Assembly (NCBI GenBank): GCA_035771175.1
Contig: CM069607.1
Coordinates: 19,104,001-19,168,000, forward strand
Direction of reading: 5' to 3'
Source: Paratinospora sagittata
Lineage: Eukaryota; Streptophyta; Magnoliopsida; Ranunculales; Menispermaceae
Length of the DNA stretch: 64,000 bases
Shown in pieces: positions 1-10,737 of the stretch. Within the stretch, counting starts at the first letter, position 1. Each line of letters begins with the position of its first letter. Under the pieces are notes generated by a model that had not been told where the DNA came from, did not search any database, and saw only the letters and a list, made by a program, of their open reading frames with translations. The position numbers and the translations under genes were made by a program.

Positions 1-1172
1 CCACTAACACTTGGATGATTCCCATTGTGTTGCACGGGCAAAACAACTTTAGATTAAAACAATGTTTTGAATTCAAATCATTTCCTACTCTCTTGCTCTT
101 TAACCTGCAACTGCTAATTTAATAAAACACTTATTCTATAATTTTTAAAGATACAACACACACGATTTTTGCAAGTTAGACTGAGCTTTCCAAAGAGTAT
201 TTCAAAAGAAGAAAGTCGTGACTCTTGCATTGCCAATAAAAGCTTCGACCTGAATCAAAATTACAAACTGTCTTGAAGATAACCTCATTGTTTAGCAAGT
301 TCTTCATTTTATCCCTTTTGTGCTGAGATTTTCAGAAGCTATCCATCGTTTTAAACTGTGGGTATATGAAGTGTTCTCAGTAAGAGAACACATCACCTAT
401 ATTCTTTCTCCGAGTGCTACAACTAATCATCAAGAACACATCAAACAATAGCAATCAAAGTCTACAAAGATAAGGCTCTAAGAACGAAGACATATCTCAA
501 TGCTAATGCATTAGTTTGATCTTAGGTGTTTAGGGTAACTTCTCGATCAATCTCAACACGAAAACTCTCTAAATTGCAAAGTCTTCAAAATCACTTGGAT
601 TTAGTATTTGATTTTGACAAAATATTTTTCGGAAGGTTTAAATCACAATTTCAATGAGTTTTGAATGATTTAAAAGTGTTTTGAGACAATAGAATGGTTC
701 TTAAGTGTTAAAATATTAATTTTTCCAAAATCGGGCTATCCAGCACTTTGCCAAAATTTTTCAAAAGGCAATAGCGCACTATGAGTGTTGATAGCACGCT
801 GATAGGGTTGAATAATCAAAAATCTATTTTACTTCAAAATTGCCTACATCGCGCTGTCCCTTTTGATAACTCGCTATAGATAGCAGTTGGCGTAATCTTT
901 CTATTTTTAGTAAAATGGGAAATAGCGTGCTATAGGCTTTGATTGCACGCTATCGGAAAGTCCGAAAAACGCGAGCTCTCAGGTTTGTGTATCTTGACCT
1001 GCAACAGTCCGCTATTCTTCATTAGAGAGCATGATACACAACCCAATAGCATGTTATCCACGTCTTAGTTAGAAATCTCACATATCTAATGGGAAAAACG
1101 TGGGGCCTTTCCCTTGCTCGATTTTTCTATTCCTTGCACAGTTTTGACTGGGAATCGTAACTAAAACATTCT
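1..1172 (+). repeat. M1, type A monomer (1172 bp)
   Basis: The head is type A (ACTTGGATGATTCCCATTG with GTTGCACGGG). The last third is type A: TTTTACTTCAAAATTGCC, CATCGCGCTGTCCC, GGCGTAATC and GGAAATAGCGTGC. From about 991 it carries a type C-like tail (TCTTGACCTGCAACAG), so it is a small mosaic. The GTGTTCTC/GAGAACAC hairpin lies at 371-391. The start coincides with the window edge. Confidence 0.93.
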
Positions 1173-2342
1173 CCACTAACACCTGGATGATTCGCATTGT
1201 GTCGCACTGGCAAAACAACTTTAGATTAAAACAATGTTTTGAATTCAAATTATTTCCTACTCTCTTGCTCTTTAACCTGCAACTGCTAATTTAATAAAAC
1301 ACTCATTCTCTATTTTTTAAAGATACAACACACACGTTTTTTGCAAGTTAGACTGAGCTTTCCAAAGAGTATTTCAAAAGAAGAAAGTCGTGACTCTTGC
1401 ATTGCCAATAAAAGCTTCGACCAGAATCAAAATTGTAAACTTTCTTGAATATAACCTCATTGTTTAGCAAGTTCTTCATTTTATCCCTTTTGTGCTGAGA
1501 TTTTCAGAAGCTATCCATCGTTTTAAACTGTAGGTATATGAAGTGTTCTCAGTAAGAGAACACATCACCTATATTCTTTCTCCGAGTGCTACAACTAATC
1601 ATCAAGAACGCATTAAACAATAGCAATCAAAGTCTACAAAGATAAGGCTCTAAGAACGAAGACATATCTCAAAGCTAATGCATTAGTTTGATCTTAGGTG
1701 TGTAGGGTAACTTCTAGATCAATCTCAGCACGAAAACTCTCAAAATTGCAAAGTCTTCAAAATCACTTGGATTTAGTATTTGATTTTGACAAAATATTTT
1801 TCGGAAGGTTTTAATCACAATTTCAATGAGTTTTGAATGATTTAAAAGTGTTTTGAGACAATAGAATGGTTCTTAAGTGTTAAAATATTAATTTTTCTAA
1901 AATTGGGCTATCCAGCACTTTGCCAAAATTTTTCAAACGGCAATAGCGCACTATCAGTGTTGATAGCGCCCTGATAGGGTTGAATAATCAAAAATCTATT
2001 TTTCTTCAAAATTGCCTGTAGCGCGCTATCCCTTTTGATAACTAGATATAGAGCAGTTGTCGTGATCTTTCGATTTTTAGTAAAATGGGCCATAGCCTGC
2101 TATAGGCCTTGATTGCAAGCTATCGGAAAGTCCGAAAACCACGAGCTCTCGGGTTTGTGTATATCGACCTAAAATAGTCCGTTATCCGTCATCAGAGAGC
2201 ATGATACACAACCCAATAGCATGCTATCCACGTCTTAGTTAGAAATCTCACATATCTAACGAGAAAAACGTGGGCCTTTTCCCTTGCTCGATTTCTCTAT
2301 TCCTTGCACAGTTTTGACTGGGAATCGTAACTAAAACATTTT
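1173..2342 (+). repeat. M2, type B monomer (1170 bp)
   Basis: This is the first type B copy. It has GATTCGCATTG and GCACTGGC at the head, TATTTTTTAAAG in place of TAATTTTTAAAG, GACCAGAATC, GTAAACTTTCTTGAATATAACC and ACTGTAGGTATATG. Its tail has GTAGCGCGCTATCCC, the best-preserved dyad of subunit 2, then CCATAGCCTGCTATAGG and GACCTAAAATAGTCCG. Confidence 0.93.
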
Positions 2343-2712
2343 CCACTAACACTTGGATGATTCCCATTGTGTTGCACAGGCAAAACAACTTTAGATTAAA
2401 ACAATGTTTTGAATTTAAATCATTTCCTACTCTCTTACTCTTTAACCTGCAACTGCTAATTTAATAGAACACTCATTCTCTAATTTTTAAAGATACAACA
2501 CACACGATTTTTGCAAGTTAGACTGAGCTTTCCAAAGAGTATTTCAAAAGAAGAAAGTCGTGACTCTTGCATTGCCAATAAAAGCTTCGACCTGAATCAA
2601 AATTGCAAACTGTCTTAAAGATAACCTCATTGTTTAGGAAGTTCTTCATTTTATCCCTTTTGTGCTGAGATTTTCAGAAGCTATCCATCGTTTTAAACTG
2701 TGGGTATATGAA

Positions 2713-2733
2713 GTGTTCTCAGTAAGAGAACAC
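2713..2733. repeat. Conserved 8-bp-arm inverted repeat (hairpin candidate)
   Basis: GTGTTCTC, a 5-base spacer AGTAA, then GAGAACAC: perfect 8-bp arms. It is present at about monomer position 371 in most copies. In P monomers the spacer is AGTAC and the arms stay intact. The right arm is broken in D monomers M23 and M24 (AAGATGAAGC, AAGATGACGC), in M25 (GAGAACTTA) and in the 968-bp monomers M48 and M53 (GAGAAGAC). Function unknown. Confidence 0.85.
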
Positions 2734-2844
2734 ATCACCTATATTCTTTCTCCGAGTGCTACAACTAATCATCAAGAACACATCAAACAATAGCAATCAA
2801 AGTCTACAAAGATAAGGCTCTAAGAACGAAGGCATATCTCAATG

Positions 2845-2856
2845 CTAATGCATTAG
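2845..2856. repeat. Perfect 12-bp palindrome CTAATGCATTAG
   Basis: CTAATGCATTAG is self-complementary and found at about monomer position 503 in most copies. It is occasionally altered: GGTAATGCATTAG in M11, M29 and M30, CAATGTAATGCATTAG in M7, and CTAATACATTAG in M34, M49 and M54. No function can be assigned. Confidence 0.8.
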
Positions 2857-3109
2857 TTTGATCTTAGGTGTTTAGGGTAACTTCTCGATCAATCTCAGCA
2901 CGAAAACTCTCTAAATTGCAAAGTCTTCAAAATCACTTCGATTTAGTATTTGATTTTGACAAAATATTTTTCGGAAGGTTTTAATCACAATTTCAATGAG
3001 TTTTGAATGATTTAAAAGTGTTTTGAGACAATAAAATGGTTCTTAAGTGTTAAAATATTAATCTTTCCAAAATCGGGCTATCCAGCACTTTGCCAAAATT
3101 TTTCAAAAG

Positions 3110-3400
3110 GCAATAGCGCACTATGAGTGTTGATAGCACGCTGATAGGGTTGAATAATCAAAAATCAATTTTACTTCAAAATTGCCTACATCGCGCTGTC
3201 CCTTTTGACAACTCGCTATAGATAGCAGTTGGCGTAATCTTTCTATTTTTAGTAAAATGGGAAATAGGGTGCTATAGGCCTTGATTGCACGCTATCGAAA
3301 AGTCCGAAAAACACGAGCTCTCGGGTTTGTGTATATCGACCTACAATAGTTCTCTATCCATCATTAGAGAGCATGATACACAACCCAATAGCATGCTATC
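3110..3400. repeat. Paired-dyad subrepeat domain (reference copy, M3)
   Basis: Four degenerate subunits follow one another. Subunits 1 to 3 each contain two 12-bp dyads related to ATAGCGCGCTAT whose centres are exactly 20 bp apart: 3118.5/3138.5, 3193.5/3213.5 and 3269.5/3289.5. Subunits recur every 75-76 bp. Subunit 4 is offset by 82 bp (3351.5, then a weak partner AGAGAGCATGAT at 3371.5) and is followed by a strong dyad ATAGCATGCTAT at 3393.5. Examples in M3 are ATAGCGCACTAT (3113-3124) and ATTGCACGCTAT (3284-3295). The domain is in every full-length monomer. Paired protein-binding sites or cruciform-prone DNA are possible; neither is shown. Confidence 0.85.
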
Positions 3401-3445
3401 CACGTCTTAGTTAGAAATCTCACATATCTAACGGGAAAAACGTGG
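3400..3445. repeat. Nested inverted repeats near the monomer end (reference copy)
   Basis: The outer arms are CCACGT (3400-3405) and ACGTGG (3440-3445). The inner arms are GTTAGA (3410-3415) and TCTAAC (3427-3432), around an 11-base spacer. Together they could extrude as an interrupted hairpin directly after the last dyad. Both arm pairs recur in most copies; the inner pair is weakened in M1 (TCTAAT). AT-rich DNA produces short arms like these fairly often, so significance is uncertain. Confidence 0.6.
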
Positions 3446-3514
3446 GCCCTTTCCCTTGCTCGATTTTTCTATTCCTTGCACAGTTTTGACTGGGAATCGT
3501 AACTAAAACATTCT

Positions 3515-4683
3515 CCACTAACACCTGGATGGTTCCCATTGTGTCGCACGGGCAAAACAACTTTAGATTAAAACAATGTTTTGAATTCAAATCATTTCCT
3601 ACTCTCTTGCTCTTTAACCTGCAACTGCTAATTTAATAAAACACTCATTCTCTAATTTTTAAAGATACAACACACACGATTTTCGCAAGTTAGACTGAGC
3701 TATCCAAAGTGTATTTCAAAAGAAGAAAGTTATGACTCTCGCATTGCCCATAAAAGCTTCGACCTGAATCAAAATTGCAAACTGTCTTGAAGATAACCTC
3801 ATTGTTTAGCAAGTTCCTCATTTTATCCCTTTTGTGCTGAGATTTTCAGAAGCTATCCATCGTTTTAAACTGTGGGTATATGAAGTGTTCTCAGTAAGAG
3901 AACACATCACCTATATTCTTTCTCCGAGTGCTACAACTAATCATCAAGAACACATCAAACAATAGCGATCAAAGTCTACAAAGATAAGGCTCTAAGAACG
4001 AAGACATATCTCAATGCTAATGCATTAGTTTGATATTAGGTGTGTAGGGTAACCTCTCGATCAATCTCAGCAGGAAAACTCTCAAAATTGCAAATTCTTC
4101 AAAATCACTTGGATTTAGGCTTTGATTTTGACAAAATATTTTTCGAAAGGTTTTAATGATAATTTCAATGAGTTTTAAATGATTTAAAAGTGTTTTGAGA
4201 CAATGGGACGGTTCTTAAGTGTTAAAATATTAATTTTTCTAAAATTGGGCTATCCAGCACTTTGCCAAAAATTTCAAACGGCAATAGCGCACTATCAGTG
4301 TTGATAGCGCCCTGATAGGGTTGAATAATCAAAAATCTATTTTTCTTCAAAATTACCTGTAGTGCGCTATCCCTTTTGATAACTAGATATAGAGCAGTTG
4401 TCGTGATCTTTCGATTTTTAGTAAAATGGGCAATAGCCTGCTATAGGCCTTGATTACACGCTATCGGAAAGTCCGAAAAACACGAGCTCTCGGGTTTGTG
4501 TATCTTGACCTGCAACAGTCCGCTATTCTTCATTAGAGAGCATGATACACAACCCAATAGCATGTTATCCACGTCTTAGTTAGAAATCTCACATATCTAA
4601 CGGGAAAAACGTGGGGCCTTTCCCTTGCTCGATTTTTCTATTCCTTGCACAGTTTTGACTGGGAATCATAACTAAAACATTCT
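3515..4683 (+). repeat. M4, type C monomer (1169 bp)
   Basis: Type C markers: ATGGTTCCCATTG, ATTTTCGCAAG, GAGCTATCCAAAG, GCCCATAAAAG, CCTCTCGATC with AGCAGGAAAAC, GCAAATTCTTC, AGTTTTAAATG and GACAATGGGACGG. The tail has GCCTGTAG or TACCTGTAG and GATTACACGCTATCGG. Together with M2 and M3 it makes a B-A-C triplet of 3511 bp. Confidence 0.93.
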
Positions 4684-5852
4684 CCACTAACACTTGGATG
4701 ATTCCCATTGTGTCGCACGGGCAAAACAACTTTAGATTAAAACAATGTTTTGAATTCAAATCATTTCCTACTCTCTTGCTCTTTAACCTGCAACTGCTAA
4801 TTTAATAAAACACTCATTCTCTAATTTTTAAAGATACAACACACACGATTTTTGCAAGTTAGACTGAGCTTTCCAAAGAGTATTTCAAAAGAAGAAAGTC
4901 GTGACTCTTGCATTGCCAATAAAAGCTTCGACCTGAATCAAAATCGCAAACTGTCTTGAAGATAACCTCATTGTTTAGCAAGTTCTTCATTTTATCCCTT
5001 TTGTGCTGAGATTTTCAGAAGCTATCCATCGTTTTAAACTGTGGGTATATGAAGTGTTCTCAGTAAGAGAACACATCAGCTATATTCTCTCTCCGAGTGC
5101 TACAACTAATCATCAAGAACACATCAAACAATAGCAATCAAAGTCTACAAAGATAAGGCTCTAAGAACGAAGACATATCTCAATGCTAATGCATTAGTTT
5201 GATCTTAGGTGTGTAGGGTAACCTCTCGATCAATCTCAGCAGGAAAACTCTCTAAATTGCAAATTCTTCAAAATCACTTGGATTTAGTATTTGATTTTGA
5301 CAAAATATTTTTCGAAAGGTTTTAATGACAATTTCAATGAGTTTTAAATGATTTAAAAGTGTTTTGAGACAATGGGATGGTTCTTAAGTGTTAAAATATT
5401 AATTTTTCTAAAATTGGGCTATCCAGCACTTTGCCAAAAATTTCAAACGGCAATAGCGCACTATCAGTGTTGATAGTGCCCTGATAGGGTTGAATAATCA
5501 AAAATCTATTTTTCTTCAAAATTGCCTGTAGTGCGCTATCCCTTTTGATAACTAGATATAGAGCAGTTGTCGTGATCTTTCGATTTTTAGCAAAATGGGC
5601 AATAGCCTGCTATAGGCCTTGATTACACGCTATCGGAAAGTCCGAAAAACACGAGCTCTCGGGTTTGTGTATCTTGACCTGCAACAGTCCGCTATTCTTC
5701 ATTAGAGAGCATGATACACAACCCAATAGCATGTTATCCACGTCTTAGTTAGAAATCTCACATATCTAACGGGAAAAACGTGGGGCCTTTCCCTTGCTCG
5801 ATTTTTCTATTCCTTGCACAGTTTTGACTGGGAATCGTAACTAAAACATTCT
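4684..5852 (+). repeat. M5, A-head/C-tail hybrid monomer (1169 bp)
   Basis: The head is ACTTGGATGATTCCC as in type A but with GTGTCGCAC, and the front half has the type A TTTTTGCAAG, GAGCTTTCC and CCAATAAAAG. From about 5219 it is type C (ACCTCTCGATC, AGCAGGAAAAC, GCAAATTCTTC, AGTTTTAAATG, GATTACACGC). This is a product of exchange between types near monomer position 530. Confidence 0.9.
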
Positions 5853-7024
5853 CCACTAACACTTGGATGATTCCCATTGTGTCGCACGGGCAAAACAACT
5901 TTAGATTAATACAATGTTTTGAATTCAAATCATTTCCTACTCTCTTGCTCTTTAACCTGCAACTGCTAATTTAATAAAACACTCATTCTCTAATTTTTAA
6001 AGATACAACACACACGATTTTCGCAAGTTAGACTGAGCTTTCGAAAGAGTATTTCAAAAGAAGAAAGTCGTGACTCTTGCATTGCCAATAAAAGCTTCGA
6101 CCTGAATCAAAATTGCAAACTGTCTTGAAGATAACCTCATTGTTTAGGAAGTTCTTCATTTTATCCCTTTTGTGCTGAGATTTTCAGAAGCTATCCATCG
6201 TTTTAAACTGTGGGTATATGAAGTGTTCTCAGTAAGAGAACACATCACCTATATTCTTTCTCCGAGTGCTACAACTAATCATCAAGAACACATCAAACAA
6301 TAGCAATCAAAGTCTACAAAGATAAGGCTCTAAGAACAAAGACATATCTCAATGCTAATGCATTAGTTTGATCTTAGGTGTTTAGGGTAACTTCTCGATC
6401 AATCTCAGCACGAACACTCTCTAAATTGCAAAGTCTTCAAAATCACTTGGATTTAGTATTTGATTTTGACAAAATATTTTTCGGAAGGTTTTAATCACAA
6501 TTTCAATGAGTTTTGAATGATTTAAAAGTGTTTTGAGACAATAGAATGGTTCTGAAGTGTTAAAATATTAATTTTTCCAAAATCGGGCTATCCAGCACTT
6601 CGCCAAAATTTTTCAAAAGGAAATAGCGCACTATGAGTGTTGATAGCACGCTGCTAGGGTTGAATAATCAAAAATCTATTTTACTTCAAAATTGCCTACA
6701 TCGCGCTGTCCCTTTTGACAACTCGCTATAGATAGCAGTTGGCGTAATCTTTCTATTTTTAGTAAAATGGGAAATAGGGTGCTATAGGCCTTGATTGCAC
6801 GCTATCGAAAAGTCCGAAAAACACGAGCTCTCGGGTTTGTGTATATCGACCTACAATAGTCCGCTATCCATCATTAGAGAGCATGATACACAACCCAATA
6901 GCATGCTATCCACGTCTTAGTCAGAAATCTCACATATCTAACGAGAAAAATGTGGGCCTTTTCCCTTGCTCGATTTTTCTATTCCTTGCACAGTTTTGAC
7001 TGGGAATCGTAACTAAAACATTCT
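5853..7024 (+). repeat. M6, type A monomer (1172 bp)
   Basis: Type A throughout but with GTGTCGCAC at the head. Private variants are AGATTAATACAATG, TTTCGAAAGAG, TCTGAAGTG and CGCTGCTAGGG. The last two are shared with M7, which marks the local duplication that spans the M6/M7/M8 junctions. Confidence 0.92.
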
Positions 7025-8823
7025 CCACTAACACCTGGATGGTTCCAATTGTGTCGCACGGGCAAAACGACTTTAGATTAAAACAATGTTTTGAATTCAA
7101 ATCATTTCCTACTCTCTTGCTCTTTAACCTGCAACTGCTAATTTAATAAAACACTCATTCTCTAATTTTAAAGATACAACACACACGATTTTCGCAAGTT
7201 AGACTGAGCTATCCAAAGCGTATTTCAAAAGAAGAAAGTTATGACTCTTGCATTGCCCATAAAAGCTTCGATCTGAATCAAAATTGCAAACTGTCTTGAA
7301 GATAACCTCATTGTTTAGCAAGTTCTTCATTTTATCCCTTTTGTGCTGAGATTTTCAGAAGCTATCCATCGTTTTAAACTGTGGGTATATGAAGTGTTCT
7401 CAGTAAGAGAACACATCACCTATATTCTTTCTCCGAGTCCTACAACTAATCATCAAGAACACATCAAACAATAGCAATCAAAGTCTACAAAGATAAGGCT
7501 CTAAGAACGAAGACATATCTCAATGTAATGCATTAGTTTGATCTTAGGTGTGTAGGGTAACCTCTCGATCAATCTCAGCAGGAAAACTCTCTAAATTGCA
7601 AATTCTTCAAAATCACTTGGATTTAGTATTTGATTTTGACAAAATATTTTTCGGAAGGTTTTAATCACAATTTCAATGAGTTTTGAATGATTTAAAAGTG
7701 TTTTGAGACAATAGAATGGTTCTGAAGTGTTAAAATATTAATTTTTCCAAAATCGGGCTATCCAGCACTTTGCCAAAATTTTTCAAAAGGCAATAGCGCA
7801 CTATGAGTGTTGATAGCACGCTGCTAGGGTTGAATAATCAAAAATCTATTTTACTTCAAAATTGCCTACATCGAGCTGTCCCTTTTGACAACTCGCTATA
7901 GATAGCAGTTGGCGTAATCTTTCTATTTTTAGTAAAATGGGAAATAGGGTGCTATAGGCCTTGATTGCACGCTATCGAAAAGTCCGAAAAACACGAGCTC
8001 TCGGGTTTGTGTATATCGACCTACAATAGTCCGCTATCCATCATTAGAGAGCATGATACACAACCCAATAGCATGCCATCCACGTCTTAGTCAGAAATCT
8101 CACATATCTAACGAGAAAAATGTGGGCCTTTTCCCTTGCTCGATTTTTCTATTCCTTGCACAGTTTTGACTGGGAATCGTAACTAAAACATTCTCCACTA
8201 ACACCTGGATGGTTCCAATTGTGTCGCACGGGCAAAACAACTTTAGATTAAAACAATGTTTTGAATTCAAATCATTTCCTACTCTCTTGCTCTTTTACCT
8301 GCAACTGCTAATTTAATAAAACACTCATTCTCTAATTTTAAAGATACAACACACACGATTTTCGCAAGTTAGACTGAGCTATCCAAAGAGTATTTCAAAA
8401 GAAGAAAGTTATGACTCTTGCATTGCCCATAAAAGCTTCGACCTGAATCAAAATTGCAAACTGTCTTGAAGATAACCTCATTGTTTAGCAAGTTCTTCAT
8501 TTTATCCCTTTTGTGCTGAGATTTTCAGAAGCTATCCATCGTTTTAAACTGTGGGTATATGAAGTGTTCTCAGTAAGAGAACACATCACCTATATTCTTT
8601 CTCCGAGTACTACAACTAATCATCAAGAACACATCAAACAATAGCAATCAAAGTCTACAAAGATAAGGCTCTAAGAACGAAGACATATCTCAATGTAATA
8701 CATTAGTTTGATCTTAGGTGTGTAGGGTAACCTCTCGATCAATCTCAGCAGGAAAACTCTCTAAATTGCAAATTCTTCAAAATCACTTGGATTTAGTATT
8801 TGATTTTGACAAAATATTTTTCG
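6434..8823 (+). repeat. Recent single-monomer tandem duplication (1170 bp)
   Basis: Rare variants recur exactly 1170 bp apart: TTCTGAAGTG (6551 and 7721), CGCTGCTAGGG (about 6650 and 7820), GTCAGAAATC (about 6920 and 8090), GGTTCCAATTG (about 7041 and 8211) and a shortened TCTAATTTTAAAG (about 7161 and 8331). The match begins just after the mismatch at 6433/7603 and ends at the mismatch at 7654/8824. The units are therefore about 6434-7603 and 7604-8773, plus a 50-bp overhang. Scattered single-base differences separate them. Confidence 0.8.
7025..8194 (+). repeat. M7, C-head/A-tail hybrid monomer (1170 bp)
   Basis: The head is type C with the rare GGTTCCAATTG. The switch to type A lies between the C variant GCAAATTCTTC (about 7598) and the A variant TTCGGAAGG (about 7651). 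The subunit 2 dyad is degraded to CATCGAGCTGTCCC and the 12-bp palindrome has lost a base (CAATGTAATG). It is the product of the 1170-bp duplication. Confidence 0.9.
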
Positions 8824-9361
8824 AAAGGTTTTAATGACAATTTCAATGAGTTTTAAATGATTTAAAAGTGTTTTGAGACAATGGGATGGTTCTTAAGTGT
8901 TAAAATATTAATTTTTCTAAAATTGGGCTATCCAGCACTTTGCCAAAAATTTCAAACGGCAATAGCGCACTATCAGTGTTGATAGCGCCCTGATAGGGTT
9001 GAATAATCAAAAATCTATTTTTCTTCAAAATTGCCTGTAGTGCGCTATCCCTTTTGATAACTAGATATAGAGCAGTTGTCGTGATCTTTGGATTTTTAGT
9101 AAAATGGGCAATAGCCTGCTATAGGCCTTGATTACACGCTATCGGAAAGTCCGAAAAACACGAGCTCTCGGGTTTGTGTATCTTGACCTGCAACAGTCCG
9201 CTATTCTTCATTAGAGAGCATGATACACAACCCAAAAGCATGTTATCCACGTCTTAGTTAGAAATCTCACATATCTAACGGGAAAAACGTGTGGCCTTTC
9301 CCTTGCTCGATTTTTTTATTCCTTGCACAGTTTTGACTGGGAATCGTAACTAAAACATTCT
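8195..9361 (+). repeat. M8, type C monomer (1167 bp)
   Basis: Type C throughout, with the GGTTCCAATTG head shared with M7. It is the shortest of the intact copies, with several single-base losses such as TCTAATTTTAAAG and CAATGTAATAC. Other private changes are CTTTGGATTTTTAG and CCCAAAAGCATG, which damages the last dyad. Confidence 0.92.
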
Positions 9362-10737
9362 CCACTAACACCTGGATGGTTCCCATTGTGTCGCACGGGC
9401 AAAACAACTTTAGATTAAAACAATGTTTTGAATTCAAATCATTTCCTACTCTCTTGCTCTTTAACCTGCAACTGCTAATTTAATAAAACACTCATTCTCT
9501 AATTTTTAAAGATACAACACACACGATTTTCGCAAGTTAGACTGAGCTATCCAAAGAGTATTTCAAAAGAAGAAAGTTATGACTCTCGCATTGTGTCGCA
9601 CTGGCAAAACAACTTTCGATTTAAACAATGTTTTGAATTCAAATTATTTCCTACTCTCTTGCTCTTTAACCTGCAACTGCTAATTTAATAAAACACTCAT
9701 TCTCTAATTTTTAAAGATACAACACACACGATTTTCGCAAGTTAGACTGAGCTATCCAAAGAGTATTTCGAAAGAAGAAAGTCGTGACTCTTGCATTGCC
9801 CATAAAAGCTTCGACCTGAATCAAAATTGCAAACTGTCTTGAAGATAACCTCATTGTTTAGCAAGTTCTTCATTTTATCCCTTTTGTGCTGAGATTTTCA
9901 GAAGCTATCCATCGTTTTAAACTGTGGGTATATAAAGTGTTCTCAGTAAGAGAACACATCACCTATATTCTTTCTCCGAGTGCTACAACTAATCATCAAG
10001 AACACATCAAAAACAATAGCAATCAAAGTCTACAAAGATAAGGCTCTAAGAACGAAGACATATCTCAATGCTAATGCATTAGTTTGATCTTAGGTGTGTA
10101 GGGTAACCTCTCGATCAATCTCAGCAGGAAAACTCTCTAAATTGCAAATTCTTCAAAATCACTTGGATTTAGTATTTGATTTTGACAAAATATTTTTCGA
10201 AAGGTTTTAATGAAAATTTCAATGAGTTTTAAATGATTTAAAAGTGTTTTGAGACAATGGGATGGTTCTTAAGTGTTAAAATATTAATTTTTCTAAAATT
10301 GGGCTATCCAGCACTTTGCCAAAAATTTCAAACGGCAATAGCGCACTATCAGTGTTGATAGCGCCCTGATAGGGTTGAATAATCAAAAATCTATTTTTCT
10401 TCAAAATTGCCTGTAGTGCGCTATCCCTTTTGATAACTAGATATAGAGCAGTTGTCGTGATCTTTCGATTTTTAGTAAAATGGGCAATAGCCTGCTATAG
10501 GCCTTGATTACACGCTATCGGAATGTTCGAAAAACACGAGCTCTCGGGTTTGTGTATCTTGACCTGCAACAGTCCGCTATTCTTCATTAGAGAGCATGAT
10601 ACACAACCCAATAGCATGTTATCTACATCTTAGTTAGAAATCTCACATATCTAACGGGAAAAACGTGGGGCCTTTCCCTTGCTCGATTTTTCTATTCCTT
10701 GCACAGTTTTGACTGGGAATCGTAACTAAAACATTCT
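9362..10737 (+). repeat. M9, composite monomer: 232-bp head fragment fused to a second monomer (1376 bp)
   Basis: A normal type C head runs from 9362 to about 9593, then jumps back to monomer position ~24 of a B-type head (GTGTCGCACTGGC). The front part of the monomer is therefore present twice. At the join both parents contain TCGCATTG (9586-9593): GACTCTCGCATTG as in M4, and GATTCGCATTG as in type B heads. After the join the sequence is B-like briefly, then type C (CGCAAG, GAGCTATCC, GCCCATAAAAG, AGCAGG, TTACACGC). Confidence 0.9.

Larger units (their letters stand above)
2343..3514 (+). repeat. M3, type A monomer (1172 bp), used here as structural reference
   Basis: A full-length type A copy. 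Local variants include TTTAATAGAACACTC and GGAAATAGGGTGC, which weakens one dyad. The internal landmarks annotated separately (hairpin, palindrome, paired-dyad domain, terminal inverted repeats) are given for this monomer. Equivalent positions in other full-length copies are found by adding the offset from the monomer start. Confidence 0.93.

Noticed and set aside
1..1172. Possible CENP-B box-like motif in the monomer.
   Set aside because: I looked for TTCG followed at the right distance by CGGG. Candidates such as TTTCGATTTTTAG and GAGCTCTCGGG do not fit the spacing or bases.
2869..2875. TTTAGGG, the plant telomere heptamer, in type A monomers (GGTGTTTAGGGTAAC).
   Set aside because: A single copy, variable between types (GTGTGTAGGG elsewhere) and never in tandem. 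Not telomeric sequence.
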